Source: Trochalopteron elliotii
Taxonomy: Eukaryota; Chordata; Aves; Passeriformes; Leiothrichidae
Assembly (NCBI GenBank): GCA_024734555.1
Contig: JANPWX010000097.1
Location: 1,657,312-1,721,311, forward strand
Length of the DNA stretch: 64,000 nt
Direction of reading: 5' to 3'
The notes beneath the pieces are model-generated. The model was given only the letters and a program-made list of their open reading frames with translations, was not told the DNA's origin and ran no database searches. Made by a program: the position numbers and the translations under genes. Shown here in pieces: positions 12,394 to 24,298 of the stretch; position 1 is the stretch's first letter; every line of letters starts with the position of its first letter.

Positions 12394-12881
12394 CACAATG
12401 TAAGAAAGACACTGAACTGTAAAAGAGTGTCCAAAGGAGGACCACGAGGATGGTGCAGGGCCTTCAGGAGAAGCCATATGAAGAGAGCGTGAAGTCACTT
12501 GGTCTGTTCAGCCTGGAGGAGACTGAGGGGAGACCTCACTGCAGTTACATCTTCCTCGTGAGGGGAAGAGGAAGGGCAGGCACTGATCCCTTCTCTCTGG
12601 TGACCAGTGACAGGACCTGTGGGAATGGCCTGAAGTTGTGTTAGGGAGGTTTAGGTTGGATACTGGGCAAAGGTTCTTCAGCCAGAGGGTGGCTGAGAAC
12701 TGGATCAAGCTCTCCCTGAAGTGGTCCCAACACCAAACCAGACAGAGTTCAAGAAACATTTGGACAATACTCTGGGACTCCTGGTGTAACTTCTGGGAAT
12801 GGTCCTGTGAAGGGTCAGGAACTGGACTTGATAATCCTTATGAGTCCCTTCCAATGCATTATATTCTGTGACTCTGTGATT
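11600..12881 (+). mobile_element. CR1 LINE, 5'-truncated copy with RT, 3' UTR and terminal repeat
   Basis: This is the longest transposon in the window, about 1.3 kb. It starts inside the RT domain (a segment reading QHSFMSRKSSLSKLISFHDK) and runs through the RT core, the RT C-terminal or thumb-like region (SESWATTNCMKFNKGKCQIL), and the block GGTCACTTGGTCTGTTCAGC-like at 12490-12520. It ends at the CR1 terminal repeat, here ATTCTGTGACTCTGTGATT (12863-12881). 5' truncation is the normal outcome of CR1 insertion by target-primed reverse transcription. Frame breaks near 11735 and 12270, and a 6-base gap near 12517 where related copies read AGAAGAGGAGACTG, show it is inactive. Its 3' 450 bases resemble the copy at 52.4-52.9 kb closely enough to suggest the same or sister subfamilies. 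Confidence 0.95.
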
Positions 12882-14414
12882 CACCTGCTGCAGCTTAGCC
12901 TAAGCTCTCCATGGAACACTGACCATCTGAAAACATCAATCCCTTTGCTAAATTGCTGAATATTATTTTGAACAGTTGCATTATAAGCAGTGGTGGCCTA
13001 TCGACCATTTTCACCAAAATCATATCCAAAACATACCTGTTCTCTCCAAAGCTTGTATTTTACATTTACAGCCATCATTTTGTATTAGAATAGAAACAAT
13101 AATGCACCACAAATGTGCACTACAGTATCCCTTATGTCAGGCTTCCTCAATACACCTTTATTCATACCTAAATTATTTCCTGTCCACTCTTCTGTAACTC
13201 CCCATATGCCACATGAAACGCACAGATTTTTCCCAATGATTGAACACTGTGGCTATATTTTGCTGCTGCACTATTTAAGCTTTTATCACCTCTCTTCTCC
13301 CTCCACCCGCACACCCCTCCTCTGCCACCTCCAGCACAGACTTCCTACAGCCACTGTCACAATAATAGTTTGAAAATTACATGTTGGTTTCCAGACTTGC
13401 CATAATCAAATTCTCTCATGTTCTGAAACTCAAATATCCACCTAATCTCTTTGCCCAATCACTTTGCTTCTTTTGTCTTGGCTCCTGGCTGTCTTCCTCT
13501 TGCATTTTTCTACAGCTGGGGACAGATACATTGACCTTTCAGTTGTCTTTGGTCTACATACAGATCAGGAATATCTTGTCCCTTCTGTAAACAATAGGCT
13601 TCTATCTGAGGTAACATGTAAGCAAATAGTGTGCAAATTCTTGCCCTCTCCTAGATTATAGGTGCCTTCTAGTGGATTTTGGAAGACACTTTATAAAGAG
13701 CAGAAAGTAAAAGCAAACAAAACTGCTTAATTACATGAATTTAACAGCATAGTGTTCTCATACCAAATTATGTTTTGGAAGAAATAAAAGAGCTGTGAAA
13801 GACAGCTTTAAACTATTGTTCTCTGTGAAAGAAAAAGCAGGATTTCTAAAATCTCATAAATCTTGCATTTTCCTAATTGCTACCAAGATTCAGGGGAAAT
13901 ACTAAAGGGCTTAAATGCAAGTCACTCACTAATTGTCCTTTTTTTTTTTAATTAGCACAAATAAAGAAAAGTGTAATTTTCACTATTACAAAGCTTCTGG
14001 GTCAAACCCTTAAATTTATACATTCAAATGTACATGATAGAGATTATTAAAAAATAAAATGACGCAATTGCACAGAAACACACAATATGAAAGAATCATT
14101 AAGTTTCTTTCTGTGATCTAAAACAAGATCAAGTACGTATTTTTAAGTGTATCCTTTCTTACATATCATTTGAAGGCTCTTCCTTAAAGTCTGTGATAGC
14201 AAAAATTCCAGCTTATATTGGTTAACTGTCAAAGTATTTCTTATTATTTAGTTAGTGTCTCCCTGAGGTTTTCTCTTGGGATACCATGACCTCCTACGGA
14301 AAACAACTGTCTGGCTTCACGTACCAAGTTCTCTCAAACTGATGCCTATGTTCTACGTTGCCCTCTTCAATCCATCTTCTCTACTTTAGATGGATCAAAA
14401 TTTATCGGTTTCTC
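12882..14414. other. Noncoding sequence between two CR1 copies
   Basis: No gene recognised. Pyrimidine-rich patches at 13280-13330 and 13440-13510 give open plus-strand frames of 65-86 codons, but the translations are leucine- and serine-rich with no family resemblance, as expected from C/T-rich DNA. Confidence 0.5.
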
Positions 14415-14965
14415 ACTCAGTTTAAAATCTGTTGCTTTCCTCTGGATTCTATCCCATTGGTACCACAGATATGTCTTTCAACATATGTGTTGTTTTGGCT
14501 ACAGCCTCAGTGGAGAAGAGAGGGAAATTGCTCTTCCACATTTCAACTGTAATATTTCTGTCATTAAGACTTGTGCCATGCTTTGACTTAATCATTTTGT
14601 TACCCACTACTATCCCCATATCTGATTCTGCATTACTTTTATCTACTTACTTCTGATTTGACATTTGTTGTATTCAGGATTACATGTGTTGTATTCAGCA
14701 TTATTTATCATTCTTGGTTCATTACAGGTAACTACTCCAGTTTATCAAGATTTTTGATTCATATACTCTCTTTGCAGCTTCTCTCTTGCCTGGTGGCAAA
14801 AATCCACTGATTTTTGTACAGACAGTGTCATGTTTAAGACTATCTTCCATGAAAGATGTGAGATAAATGTAGCCCAAGAAGAGCCTTGTGGGTTCTGTTA
14901 AGTTCAAGAGAAAATTATTCTTTGAGTAACATGGATCACTTTGTAATCTCAGCATTATTTCAGTG
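14415..14965 (-). mobile_element. Probable very old CR1-type LINE remnant
   Basis: A set of short matches to the reverse complement of an ancient amniote CR1 ORF2 lies in the right order and roughly the right spacing. They are GCTTTCCTCTGGATTCTATC (about 14434), a CAGCCTCA piece with AGAGGG (about 14500), ACTCCAGTTTATCAAGAT (about 14735), CTTGCCTGGTGGCAAAAATC (about 14785), and AGAGCCTTGTGGGTTCTG (about 14880). No frame is left open across it. If correct, it predates the other CR1 copies by a wide margin. It could instead be chance similarity in T/C-rich DNA, because the assignment rests on memory of consensus order and not on an alignment. Confidence 0.5.
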
Positions 14966-17055
14966 AGAGCTACCTGTTTTATCTGTGCTAATGCACAGAA
15001 CAGCATTAAAGTTGAGACAGAGTTCTATAGTTCACTACAGCAGCTCCCAAACCAAGAAGCAGAAAAGCCTGAAGTAGAACAAGAGAAGGAAGGAGGAGAT
15101 AAAAAATAAAGTACAAAAAATATTTGGTTTATCATTAGAAACCACATAAAAGTTGCAGTAATGATGGACATCTATTATTGGTATTCCTTCTGAATCACCA
15201 AGAGATGAGAACTTGGGAGAGGCACAGAGGAAACACACAAGGACATGGAGGGAAAATGCACATCCCGTTCCCAAGCAGTGTTGCCACACCACAAACTTAT
15301 TGCCTCACAGAAAGTAGTTCTCTGCCCAGGACAGCAATACAGCACACAGAGGCACCGGTGTGAGCACATCTGCTAGGTCTAGGGTCTAGGAGAAACAACC
15401 AGCAGCAGGCAACCAAAACCCCACACTGAATGGGAGGGACAGGGCAACCCCAGAGAGCCAAAGCCTTGAACAAAGAATTCAAGAATTTCATCAAACACTG
15501 CTGCTTAGGCTGTAACTAACCTACAGAAATGTTCCTACTCACAACTTTTAATACAGTTGTATATGGTGTTCAGTCATAGCTTACCATCTTATAGTCATTA
15601 GAACAGCCTTAAGTGCTCATTTCAACTTCATTTACAACTTCCTTGTGGCTCAAATAGCTAGGCTTTTTGTAAGAAGTATCCTGGGGGCTGTTTCACACAA
15701 GCTATAACTCATTTTACATCTCACCATTTCTGATTATTTTATGAAGTGGTACATTTTTTAAATTACTCTGCATTACATAATCTTCATCCTCCTTCTCTCA
15801 TATCGTGTTGTATGTCCTGTATACAGATTTTAAAACATCTATAATATCACAAACATATTGCTAGACTACTCTTCACACAAAAATCTGTCTTTTAAAATAA
15901 AAAACTGAGTTATTGTAAAAGGGATTTGATCAGTAAGATTCAGGATCTGTTTTAAAGTTAATTTTACTCAGAAGAAAATTATTTCATGAATTTTAACTAA
16001 TATAAGCAATACAAAAACCATTGCAGCAAAAGAAGCATACACAGCCTGTTGCATTCCTTAAAGACAGTGAGATCATGCTGCTGACTATAATGAAATTCAC
16101 TTCAGCCTCCACATTGCTAAAGGACAAAAGTTATACAATTACATTAAAACACAATTATCTTTTCATGCCATTATTAAAATGATGCTAACTGATAAAATGA
16201 GAATTTAAGCTATTTTGTATTTTATAAACATTAACATTTCATGAGTATGAACTATTTAGAGTCACATTACATAGGAAATTAATACTACGTATGATAGCTT
16301 CCACTGAGGATTTGTGAAATGTTTTTGACTTCAAAATAATAATTGCAATTATTTCTAAAAATTATCTGGGGAAAATTATTCTTTAATCCTTAGGGTGAAA
16401 TATCATCCTGCTGAAGTCAGCTGATGAAATTTGGCCTTTATAAATTACAGTATCTATCTGTAGTTTCTCTTGCAAAGTATAAGCAAAGATTTTCCAGACA
16501 AAAGCTTTTTATAAATGTAACAATTTTGAAACTATACAGGTATGTATGCAATATCTGGATCTCTTTTTATTGTATTTTTGTTGTAAATGGTTAACTGAAC
16601 ACTAGCCTTTTAAGTCATGTTTCATAATATATTCTCTTTAAAAGCATTCTAGAGTGAATATGGTCTCTAGGAACCAGCAGTAGAGAACTATGGGAATACC
16701 TCTCCTTTCTTTTCCATGAACATTCACAAAGTACTTTTTGTAGACTTTATCTTGAGAATTAAGTATACAATAATGAGACTAAGAAGGGGAAGAGAGCCAA
16801 GGGAAGCCCTTCCATACAACCAGAAAACAAACCCCACTATCATATGGCAGAAAAGCATGGTGCCTTAATGAAATTCACTGCATCATTTATTTCTAGTAAT
16901 AATTCCCTGAAATGTCAGAGTTGCACTTAATTTAAACCACACTCTGTTCATTCTGACTTCTTATGCAGTCAAAAAGTAGAAAATGGATGATGATTCAGGA
17001 TGATTTAGGTATCTCTTAAAACAATTACATACTTGAGAAGCAACACAGTCTTTTA
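14966..17055. other. AT-rich noncoding sequence
   Basis: No gene or clear repeat apart from the short motif at 16391-16440. The part from about 15900 to 16400 is very AT-rich, with TAAT-type motifs on both strands. This is a pattern seen in conserved noncoding elements but also in ordinary AT-rich DNA. Confidence 0.5.
16391..16440 (+). repeat. Possible arm of an ancient GAAGTCA-core repeat
   Basis: The order AGGGTGAAAT, TCCTGCTGAAGTCA, GATGAAATTTGGCC resembles a degraded arm of the sauropsid repeat with the recalled layout gggtgaaat - cctg - gaagtcaatgg. It is short and mutated, with no second arm found. Confidence 0.3.
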
Positions 17056-17255
17056 CAATCACAGAATGGTGTGGGTTAGAAGGGAGATTAAAGATCATCT
17101 CATTCCAACTCCCCTGCCATGGGCAGGGACACCTTCCACCAGACCAGTTTGCTCCAAGCCCCATCCAGCCTGGCCCTGAATACTGGATGCTGTGCATCCA
17201 ACCCAACTCAGAGCCACTCAGGCACAAATCCTGCAATCTCTTCCTGACTGGAAAT
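17056..17255 (-). mobile_element. CR1 LINE 3'-end fragment
   Basis: Read left to right on plus, this is the reverse complement of a CR1 3' terminus: TCACAGAATGGTGTGGGTTA, then GATTAAAGATCATCTCATTC, CCCCTGCCATGGGCAGGGAC, ACCTTCCACCAGACCAG, TTGCTCCAAGCCCCATCCAG and CTGGCCCTGAATACT. These follow the order of the common avian CR1 3' UTR. Similarity becomes patchy after about 17200 (GCATCCA, CAGAGCCACTCAGGCAC) and is lost near 17255. Only about 200 bases are present, so the insertion is strongly 5'-truncated. The terminal repeat is reduced to one partial unit. The 115-codon minus-strand frame over this region is fortuitous. Confidence 0.92.
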
Positions 17256-17431
17256 CCAGCTGTGTTTTGCAAGCAACGGCTACATAGCCAGCAGAATGTC
17301 AGTCCCAAGAGAAATTACACTTTCAGATACCCAAAACAGTACTTCGAGCAGCACTGAGCATTAGCATAATCCCATGCAACTGTGAAAAGCTGTTTTGCAG
17401 TAGACCTCCATGTTTGGCATTTTAAATATTT

Positions 17432-17446
17432 ACACACACACACACA
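17432..17446. repeat. (CA)n microsatellite
   Basis: About seven perfect AC units. Confidence 0.9.
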
Positions 17447-18839
17447 AACTTTTGCCCCTATGATAAATGGATGAAATTCTGCAAATGGACCACAAGATAT
17501 ATGGCTTTATGCACAAAGTAGCCCAAAGTGAGTCCAAATATTTTAATAACACATGTAAGAAGACACCTATAATGCATACACTGATGTTCACTTTATCATC
17601 ACTAAAAATGATGCATTAAACTTAGCATCACCTTTGTTTTTCACAACACACAGCCATATCTCCTTTGGTTCAGGTTGCATTGAAAAGAGACCTCCAAAAG
17701 TGTTATGAGGGATTTCCTGAAACCAAGTAGCTTCCCAAAAAAGCTTTGGATAAGGATTTGAATTATTAGCCCAGGATAAGCATGTTAGTGCCATCCTGCC
17801 ACTGCTTCATTACAGCAGCAACACTTCAAAGGTTAGCAGCCTCAGGGGGACTTCAACAACAGCAGCTGCTCCAGTGGCTACTCAGGTCCTTGAGACCTGT
17901 GTTGAATTGGGTTATCTTGGCACATGTCTTTTGGATTTGGCTTTACAGCAGTATGAAATAAAAACGTGACTGTATATTCCTATAAATACACCTACAAGAA
18001 CACTGAAGTGTAGAAAAATTGGACACGCATCTAGAAATTCCAAATAACAACACAAATTTTGAAACATCCAAATAGATAAACATGCCGTTTGCAAGCAACA
18101 GGCTTGAATAAATAGACAAAAATAAGCACATGACAATGAAACACATTCAATTTCCTATCTTAAAAATATTACACACAAAGCTTGGAAGTCATGTAAGCTC
18201 ATGTTATTTCTAAAGGTTTTAATATCCTGCAGTATTCGGCACAAAGCTATTTTGTTCAGAACAATTAACAGGGGAAAACACAATCCTTCTAAAGCAGGAG
18301 CATATCTTTCAAAATCTGAAGCACCAAACCTACAGTTTAATACAGAAAATCAAGCAATAAGAACTATATAGATGAACAAAACCAGTAAAACTTCAAGGAC
18401 TTCAAAGATTACTGTTCCATGTTTATTATGGAAGCATTCTTACAACCAACTTGTTTTTTTTAATCATTAATGTAGTCTGAAATTTGTAATTTTTTACTCT
18501 TTCTCTGCTTCATGATCAGATGCTAGGTTCTTGAAAAGTAAGCTTTGTATAGCTTTAAACAGCACTGTAGTGTGGCCTTGGCTATCACACTTTACAAACA
18601 CCGCACGCAGTATTGTGTGTGTGATGCTGCAAGTACAGTCAAATATACATCACGCATGATGAATTAAACACACTTTTTTGAGCGGACATCTATTCTTGCC
18701 AAACAATTCAGGAATAATATTAAATAGTTTAAACAGACAGAACTCTGGCCTGAATTCAAGAAAAGCAGCAAAATGTAAAAAAAAAAGTCTCAACAGAGCT
18801 GCCTTTTCCAGACAAAGGGCTTTTTTTTCCCCTCTTGGC

Positions 18840-18975
18840 ACAGAGGTTTGGGACTGGAGCCAAGGTGCTACTTATCAGCTGTTTGACATCAGGGGAGGAC
18901 TGCGTGCGTCACTGGACCCAGTAGGGACCCTCGGCTTATGGCACGGACCGTGTGGTTCTTATCTTATCAGTTTGC
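18840..18975. other. CpG-containing patch with clustered GATA-type motifs
   Basis: Within 135 bases are five CpGs (around 18902-18950), a CTTATCAG next to an E-box CAGCTG (18870-18881), and a double GATA-type motif TTCTTATCTTATCAG (18956-18970). The surroundings have few CpGs. The motifs are seen directly; an enhancer role is only a suggestion. No open frame or splice-flanked exon supports a coding role. Confidence 0.3.
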
Positions 18976-19012
18976 AGGGTCTGGCACTTCAACCTCTGCA
19001 GCGTGAAAAGAG

Positions 19013-19058
19013 AAAAAAAAAAAAAAAAGGAAGGAAGAAAGGAAGGAAGGAAGGAAGG
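19013..19058. repeat. A16 run followed by (GGAA)n microsatellite
   Basis: Sixteen A (19013-19028) are followed by about seven GGAA units with one GAAA interruption. Purine-only on the plus strand for over 50 bases when flanks are included. Likely length-polymorphic. Confidence 0.95.
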
Positions 19059-20199
19059 TGTGTATAACCAGGAGGGAGGAGGTCAAACGGGACTGGTGAG
19101 CCAGGCTGGACTGCAGGACAGAGCCCTGATTATACTTTGGTCTACTGCGTTCTGTAGGGTTGCAGAAAATCCCAACAGAAATCTCTCCTACTTTCCCCAC
19201 ACACTCTTAGAAGAAAGGAACTTCTTCTCATCCAGGTTCAGAGAAGGCAGAATAATGTGTGTGTGTTGGAGGGACAATGCTCCCTTTCACACACAGCTGA
19301 TAGAAGGGCTGCCAGAGAAATGAGGAATACGATATACTCATGAAAAAGCTTATCAAGGCAAGCGTATCCTCCAGGAAACCTACGAACGGGTGCAGTTTCT
19401 TATTGCAAACAAGATTTAAAGAGCCCAGATTATTTCCCCAAACGCACAGCTTCAGCAGGACTTAACAGCTCGTGCTATTCATTATAGCAAATTATTCTCA
19501 GGACCAAATGAGCCTTACAGTACAGCACAACTCCAAGCTTAAAACGTGATTGCACAAATGAACCCTTTTATTTAGTATTTAGAAAAACATTCACCACAAA
19601 AGATAATTCTCAAGTAAAGCATCTGCTTTCCAAGGTTCATTCCAACTGAAAAATTAATATAATTACTCAGAAAAATATTATTTGTCTTACCCTACGCTTC
19701 CTACACAATGTGTATGAATCAGACAGCAAAAGAAAAAGTCACCTCCTTCAGATTAATTTCCTTAACCTATTCCACCTCTAAAGATGCATCACAAGATATA
19801 AATTACAGGAGAACACGAAAAGCTGTTAAAGTATCCATGGAAATTACTAGGTTTGCACCCTTGAGCAATCTTTATAATTACTTCCAGGTATTTCCATACA
19901 AAACTTTTTGTCTTATACTGCAGTGACCAATCTATCATCAGTAGAGGACAAAAAAAAAAAGGCTCAGTGCTGGCACAGAAACCTTACTTGCTAAGGATTC
20001 AGCAGAGCTCTGGGAAGACCTACTGGCTGAGGACTAGGACTGGGCAGCCGGTCATAGGTTCTGTTCAGTCTAACGAAGTTAGTTTTGTTACTTCAAAACA
20101 CTGTTTTCATAAACTTCATCATCAAAAATTGCCAAGTTTTGCTGCGCGTAGACATACTGTGCTCCAAGTTTCATTTCTAGTGTTGTGTCAAGTTGGTGA

Positions 20200-20219
20200 A
20201 CTACACAGTACTGTGTAGT
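20200..20219. repeat. Perfect 20-base palindrome
   Basis: ACTACACAGTACTGTGTAGT is its own reverse complement, with no loop and no mismatch. It is not inside any repeat I recognise. Confidence 0.95.
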
Positions 20220-22011
20220 CAGTGAGACAATCACTCATCTGAAGAGGCAGTTCTGGTACTAGCACACTTTCTTCTCCAAATACAAGCTGCTTTTTAGGTA
20301 AATACCAATAACGTATTCTTACATAAAACAGAATGAAAATTTATGACCAAGGATCCTATCATTCAAAAAAACTGTCTATAGAGTGAAACACAATCACTGG
20401 TTTGCTATGAAAATCTACAAAATTGCCACAATATAATTTTTTTTTAAATTCATGTTTTTCTTATCTGTTTTGGTCTGACAGGTTGCTGTTTTTCAGGATT
20501 AGGAGACAGAGAAAGAGAAAAATAAATGAGAAGCCTGAAGAGAAACATCACCTGTAGACACTATTCTGCATCTTAACTTTAATGGATGAATTCCTGCACT
20601 TGGAAGAAGCCACCACTGCACTCATCTCAAAGGCCTGTGCATAATATCTGGGATACAGAATTGGTGGCTTGAAGAGTATGCTGGCCCCCCTTGAGTTAAA
20701 TGATAAATATAGAAGTTATTGGTAGTGATCAAGAATCCCTCCATGTGAGATCATGTGTTCTCATGAGGCTCGTGACCTACAGAAGTTATGTTTCTTAGAG
20801 TGTGTGATTTTTCACTCTTTCTACTTTAATTTGAAAATGCAATTGACAAATTAATTGTAAGTGTAGCTACAGATCTATGACACACAAACAAACACTGGAT
20901 GTGATGCTTCATTAGCCAAGTAAAACAGACATACACATGAAAAAATAACGTGCATCATCTCTGAAGACCCTATCAGTCCCATTTACATGTCTGCTTGAGT
21001 GCAAAAAAGGGTCTATCTCCATTTTGCAACTCCCCTTCTACTTCCTTCTTTGTTTCTTTTGGAACAAGACAAGTGTCAAAATCTCACTGCCAACATACAA
21101 TACCTAGTAACTTTATACATGTCAATTTACGCGCTTGCATCTCAGTTACATGCCAATGCTTTGTAGCTGTTTCTTTAACATAATTAAGTAATTTTTTTCA
21201 TAATTAAATTGGGTCACAGGCCCTACACAGTGAGTATGCATACTATGTAATATTCCAGTGTGTCTTTCTTCAAATAACAAATCTGATTTGCTTGTATTAT
21301 AACAGAAGTACAAAGCTACATCAAATTAAGTCAGTGACCAATTTCATGTTCACCTAAGACTCTCCCCCACTCCTCACATCCTGTGGAGACAACACAGGCC
21401 TTGAAAAACAAACCTCACAGTGCTCCTGGCACAATCTTGAGCAATTTTTTTATATACGCTATTTCTACTAAAATATTTAGTACAATGAAGCCAACAGGAG
21501 CTCTTCACATGCATAAAGATAATCACATTTGTGGTCAGCAGAAGGAAGGACATTTCTTAGTATCCTGCACACATTGAACATCCTGTTTAGAAGTGTTGCC
21601 TTGATCTTCACCATGTCCACTAAAAATACTCTAATTAAAAAACCTCATCTTGCTATGCTTCTATTGATTCCTTTACTTTCCCTGACTATTTTCACTGGTT
21701 TTCAATCTCCTATGCAAACAACTGAGGAATTTGAAATTAAGACTTCCAAACTCCATGTGAGATGGATAAAGCGATCCCCAAACTCTCCTGTCTTAATAGA
21801 CATTAGGGAAAAATTGCTTCTTTTGACATCCTGATGCGATTCTGTTCAACAGCTTACTGCATGAAAACATTTGGAAACCAAAATTGCACATAGTATGTAA
21901 GTCAGAAGTAAAAGAATTAAGAGAGCTAAATATGCCAAACCAAAGGATTAACATATCACAGCTAATGAAGTGCCACAAGAGAGTTAACAATCTCATATAG
22001 CACAAATTGTT

Positions 22012-22031
22012 ATCTTATCCAGAGATAAGAT
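22012..22031. repeat. Short hairpin made of inverted GATA motifs
   Basis: ATCTTATC, loop CAGA, GATAAGAT: a perfect 8-base stem with a 4-base loop in which each arm carries a GATA-type site. It could be a paired binding site or chance. Confidence 0.6.
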
Positions 22032-23207
22032 GTGTCCACAGCTAGAAAAATGATTCAGCACAGACTGAAGGAGGAAATTGTTTCCTTAACCATATGAAAT
22101 TTCTCTAAATACTCCTTGGCATGAGATCCCTCAAAAGATCATAGCACAAAAGGTATGCACTTGGGCAAACACAATCTCAAAAATCCATAGAATATGTTTA
22201 AATTTTATAAAGATAATGAAGCATAAGCACATGTTCTCTTTAAAACTGATGCAGATATGGGGTCTTCTAGGTCTTCATTTTTTACCTGGAAGAGATTCTG
22301 GTTAGCTTTGGCAAATCAAACAGCTTTAGGAGTGAACAAAAAAAGAATGACAAAATTATTCGTGTATAGAAAGACATTTGAGTTTATTATGACCAAGTTG
22401 TACTCACAAAAATGTAAGTTGATTTTAAGTATCAGTTATGTAAAAGCATCTAAGATATAGAATTACTGAGTGATTTACTCTTCGTTGATTCCATCGTGGG
22501 CAGTACTATAGAAGTAGAAGAAGAGTCTACTATGCTAGTACGTTAACAACTGGACAGCATGAAGGTCCATGGGGGGGAAAAAAACCCACAACCAAACCTC
22601 CAATCTTTAAATAAAAGGAATTCATTTATGTAGACCCAGTAGTATCTATATAATTATATGTTTTGATCTTCATCAAACTAGGAAGACTGTCCCACAAGAC
22701 ATTAGTGTGGGAAATCAAGCATGTTATAAGGTATATTTGGATTATGTGATCATCAGTTCATCACTGTTTAGACAAAATGTTAATTTCTCCACTGAATTCA
22801 GTAAAACTACCTGGATAGGTTACTTTCAAGAAAACATCATAGACGCATTCATAATTTTGACTATTATTTTTAGTTCTGATTGAAATGAAATTACAGATTA
22901 TTTTAACACCCATTCGTATTTTCCCAAGAGAAATACAGTTTATAAAGCTAAAAGCCCAAACTAAACATCTTGCTTCAAGACAAATGACTCAAAGAGCACT
23001 CATACCAAAATCATTAGCTGTTCAGTCTTCTGGTAACTCTTTTTTCACCTTAATGAAATCTCTTCTACAACAAACAATGCTGTCATTACTTCACCACTGT
23101 CAAGTAATAGAAGCAATTCCTGACCCACACACTATATTATCTGACTTTATAATGCATGTCAAAATTAATTTTTTCTGGAAATTTAGGCCTTGCGCACCCT
23201 AAAATGT

Positions 23208-23220
23208 GGGGGGGGGGGGG
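23208..23220. repeat. G13 homopolymer
   Basis: Thirteen consecutive G in AT-rich surroundings. Prone to length error in sequencing and assembly. Confidence 0.95.
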
Positions 23221-24220
23221 TGTACATGGGGAAGAATCACTCTAGCTAGCAACCAGAGCGCTCGACCAGAGCATTCCAAGGCTGCTTCCTTTGCCTGGGC
23301 AATCCTCACAACCTCAGCTCAGCACAGCTGATGAGATCTGGCCTTGTTTGTGGACACTTCTTCATCCCACACGCTGCCAGCCAACATTCCCCTTCAAGGA
23401 AAACCGCCAGGCCAACCAAAGCTGATGCAGCACACTGAAAGAGATGCTTACATCCTCCCAGAGAACTGTAGCCATTTGCAGTCAAATTCCACGAAGTTCT
23501 ATTTCAACTTGTTATTTCTTCATCTCATTTTTTTCCTAGATATATAAAACACAATGACAGAGAAAACAAACTCTCAAAGGGAAGTCTCTAGACAAACATT
23601 CCCTATGCAGAGAGAGAATAACAAACTGTTTAGCATTAGTAAAGCAACTCTATAAATGGTCTTCTATTAATTTGGTCAATTACTTTCATTATGCAGGAAC
23701 ATTTGTTCTACCTGATTCCTTGGAGTTCTCCATGATTTTTTGCCAGTTTTATTTATAAGCTTTTGTCCTGAAGCTCCGGTACAGCTACAGCACGTCGCCC
23801 ACTAACTTACTGGATGCACAGAGGTGATAATACCATCATAATTAAAATGACTGGGCTGCTCATTTCAGAGGCAAAGTGCAATGTTAAAATTCACTCATTT
23901 AACTTTTTTGAAAAACACACAGGGATTATGCTCTTCATAGCACTCTCTGGACTGAGAGTTTAAGATTTATCCAGAACACTAGAACACTCATCTCTGCAAG
24001 GAAGCTTGTTGCCTGCTCATCGCTGGAGAAAGGGTCTCACTGACACAGGTACATGAACATTCCCAGACCTAGTACACCAGAAAAGGCTTTGGTTTGTTCA
24101 TAAATCTGTCAGCAGATTTTCCAGTAGACTCCAATTTTTGAGTGAAGAAAAACATGAGATTATGCTTACAGAAAAAAATTTTTCTCAGAAAACGCTTTCT
24201 GTGCTGAAGCCTAGAAGTCA

Positions 24221-24298
24221 AAACCTGCAAACATGTCCAATTTTAAGTACTACTGACTTCAGTAGGCATATTCACATACCTAAGAAATTTTAAGTTAC
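24221..24298 (+). repeat. Ancient repeat with CTACTGACTTCAGTAG core
   Basis: The self-complementary core CTACTGACTTCAGTAG (24250-24265) is preceded by AAACCTGCAAACATG and followed by TATTCACATACCTAAG. The order matches the inner part of the palindrome at 2500-2609 (AGTAGTCC..TGACGTCAG..CTACTTATGTGGGTAAG) and the recalled sauropsid motif 'actgacttcaatgggactactcacatg'. I take both as members of one old family. Confidence 0.45.

Larger units (their letters stand above)
17256..24220. other. 7 kb of noncoding sequence with simple repeats and possible regulatory motifs
   Basis: No gene supported. Landmarks, listed separately, are a CA tract (17432), a CpG/GATA-motif patch (18840), an A16 plus GGAA microsatellite (19013), a 20-base palindrome (20200), a paired-GATA hairpin (22012) and a G13 run (23208). 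The plus-strand frames at 18678-19067 and 18952-19323 merely read through the GGAA repeat and are not genes. Confidence 0.5.

Noticed and set aside
19013..19323. Lysine/glycine/arginine-rich frames around 19 kb
   Set aside because: They translate the A16 and GGAA microsatellite; not genes.
22885..23202. 105-codon plus-strand frame containing a PDPHTIL string that recalls an endogenous-retrovirus RT motif
   Set aside because: Only one short string matches. Neighbouring conserved RT blocks are absent in all frames, so it is most likely chance.
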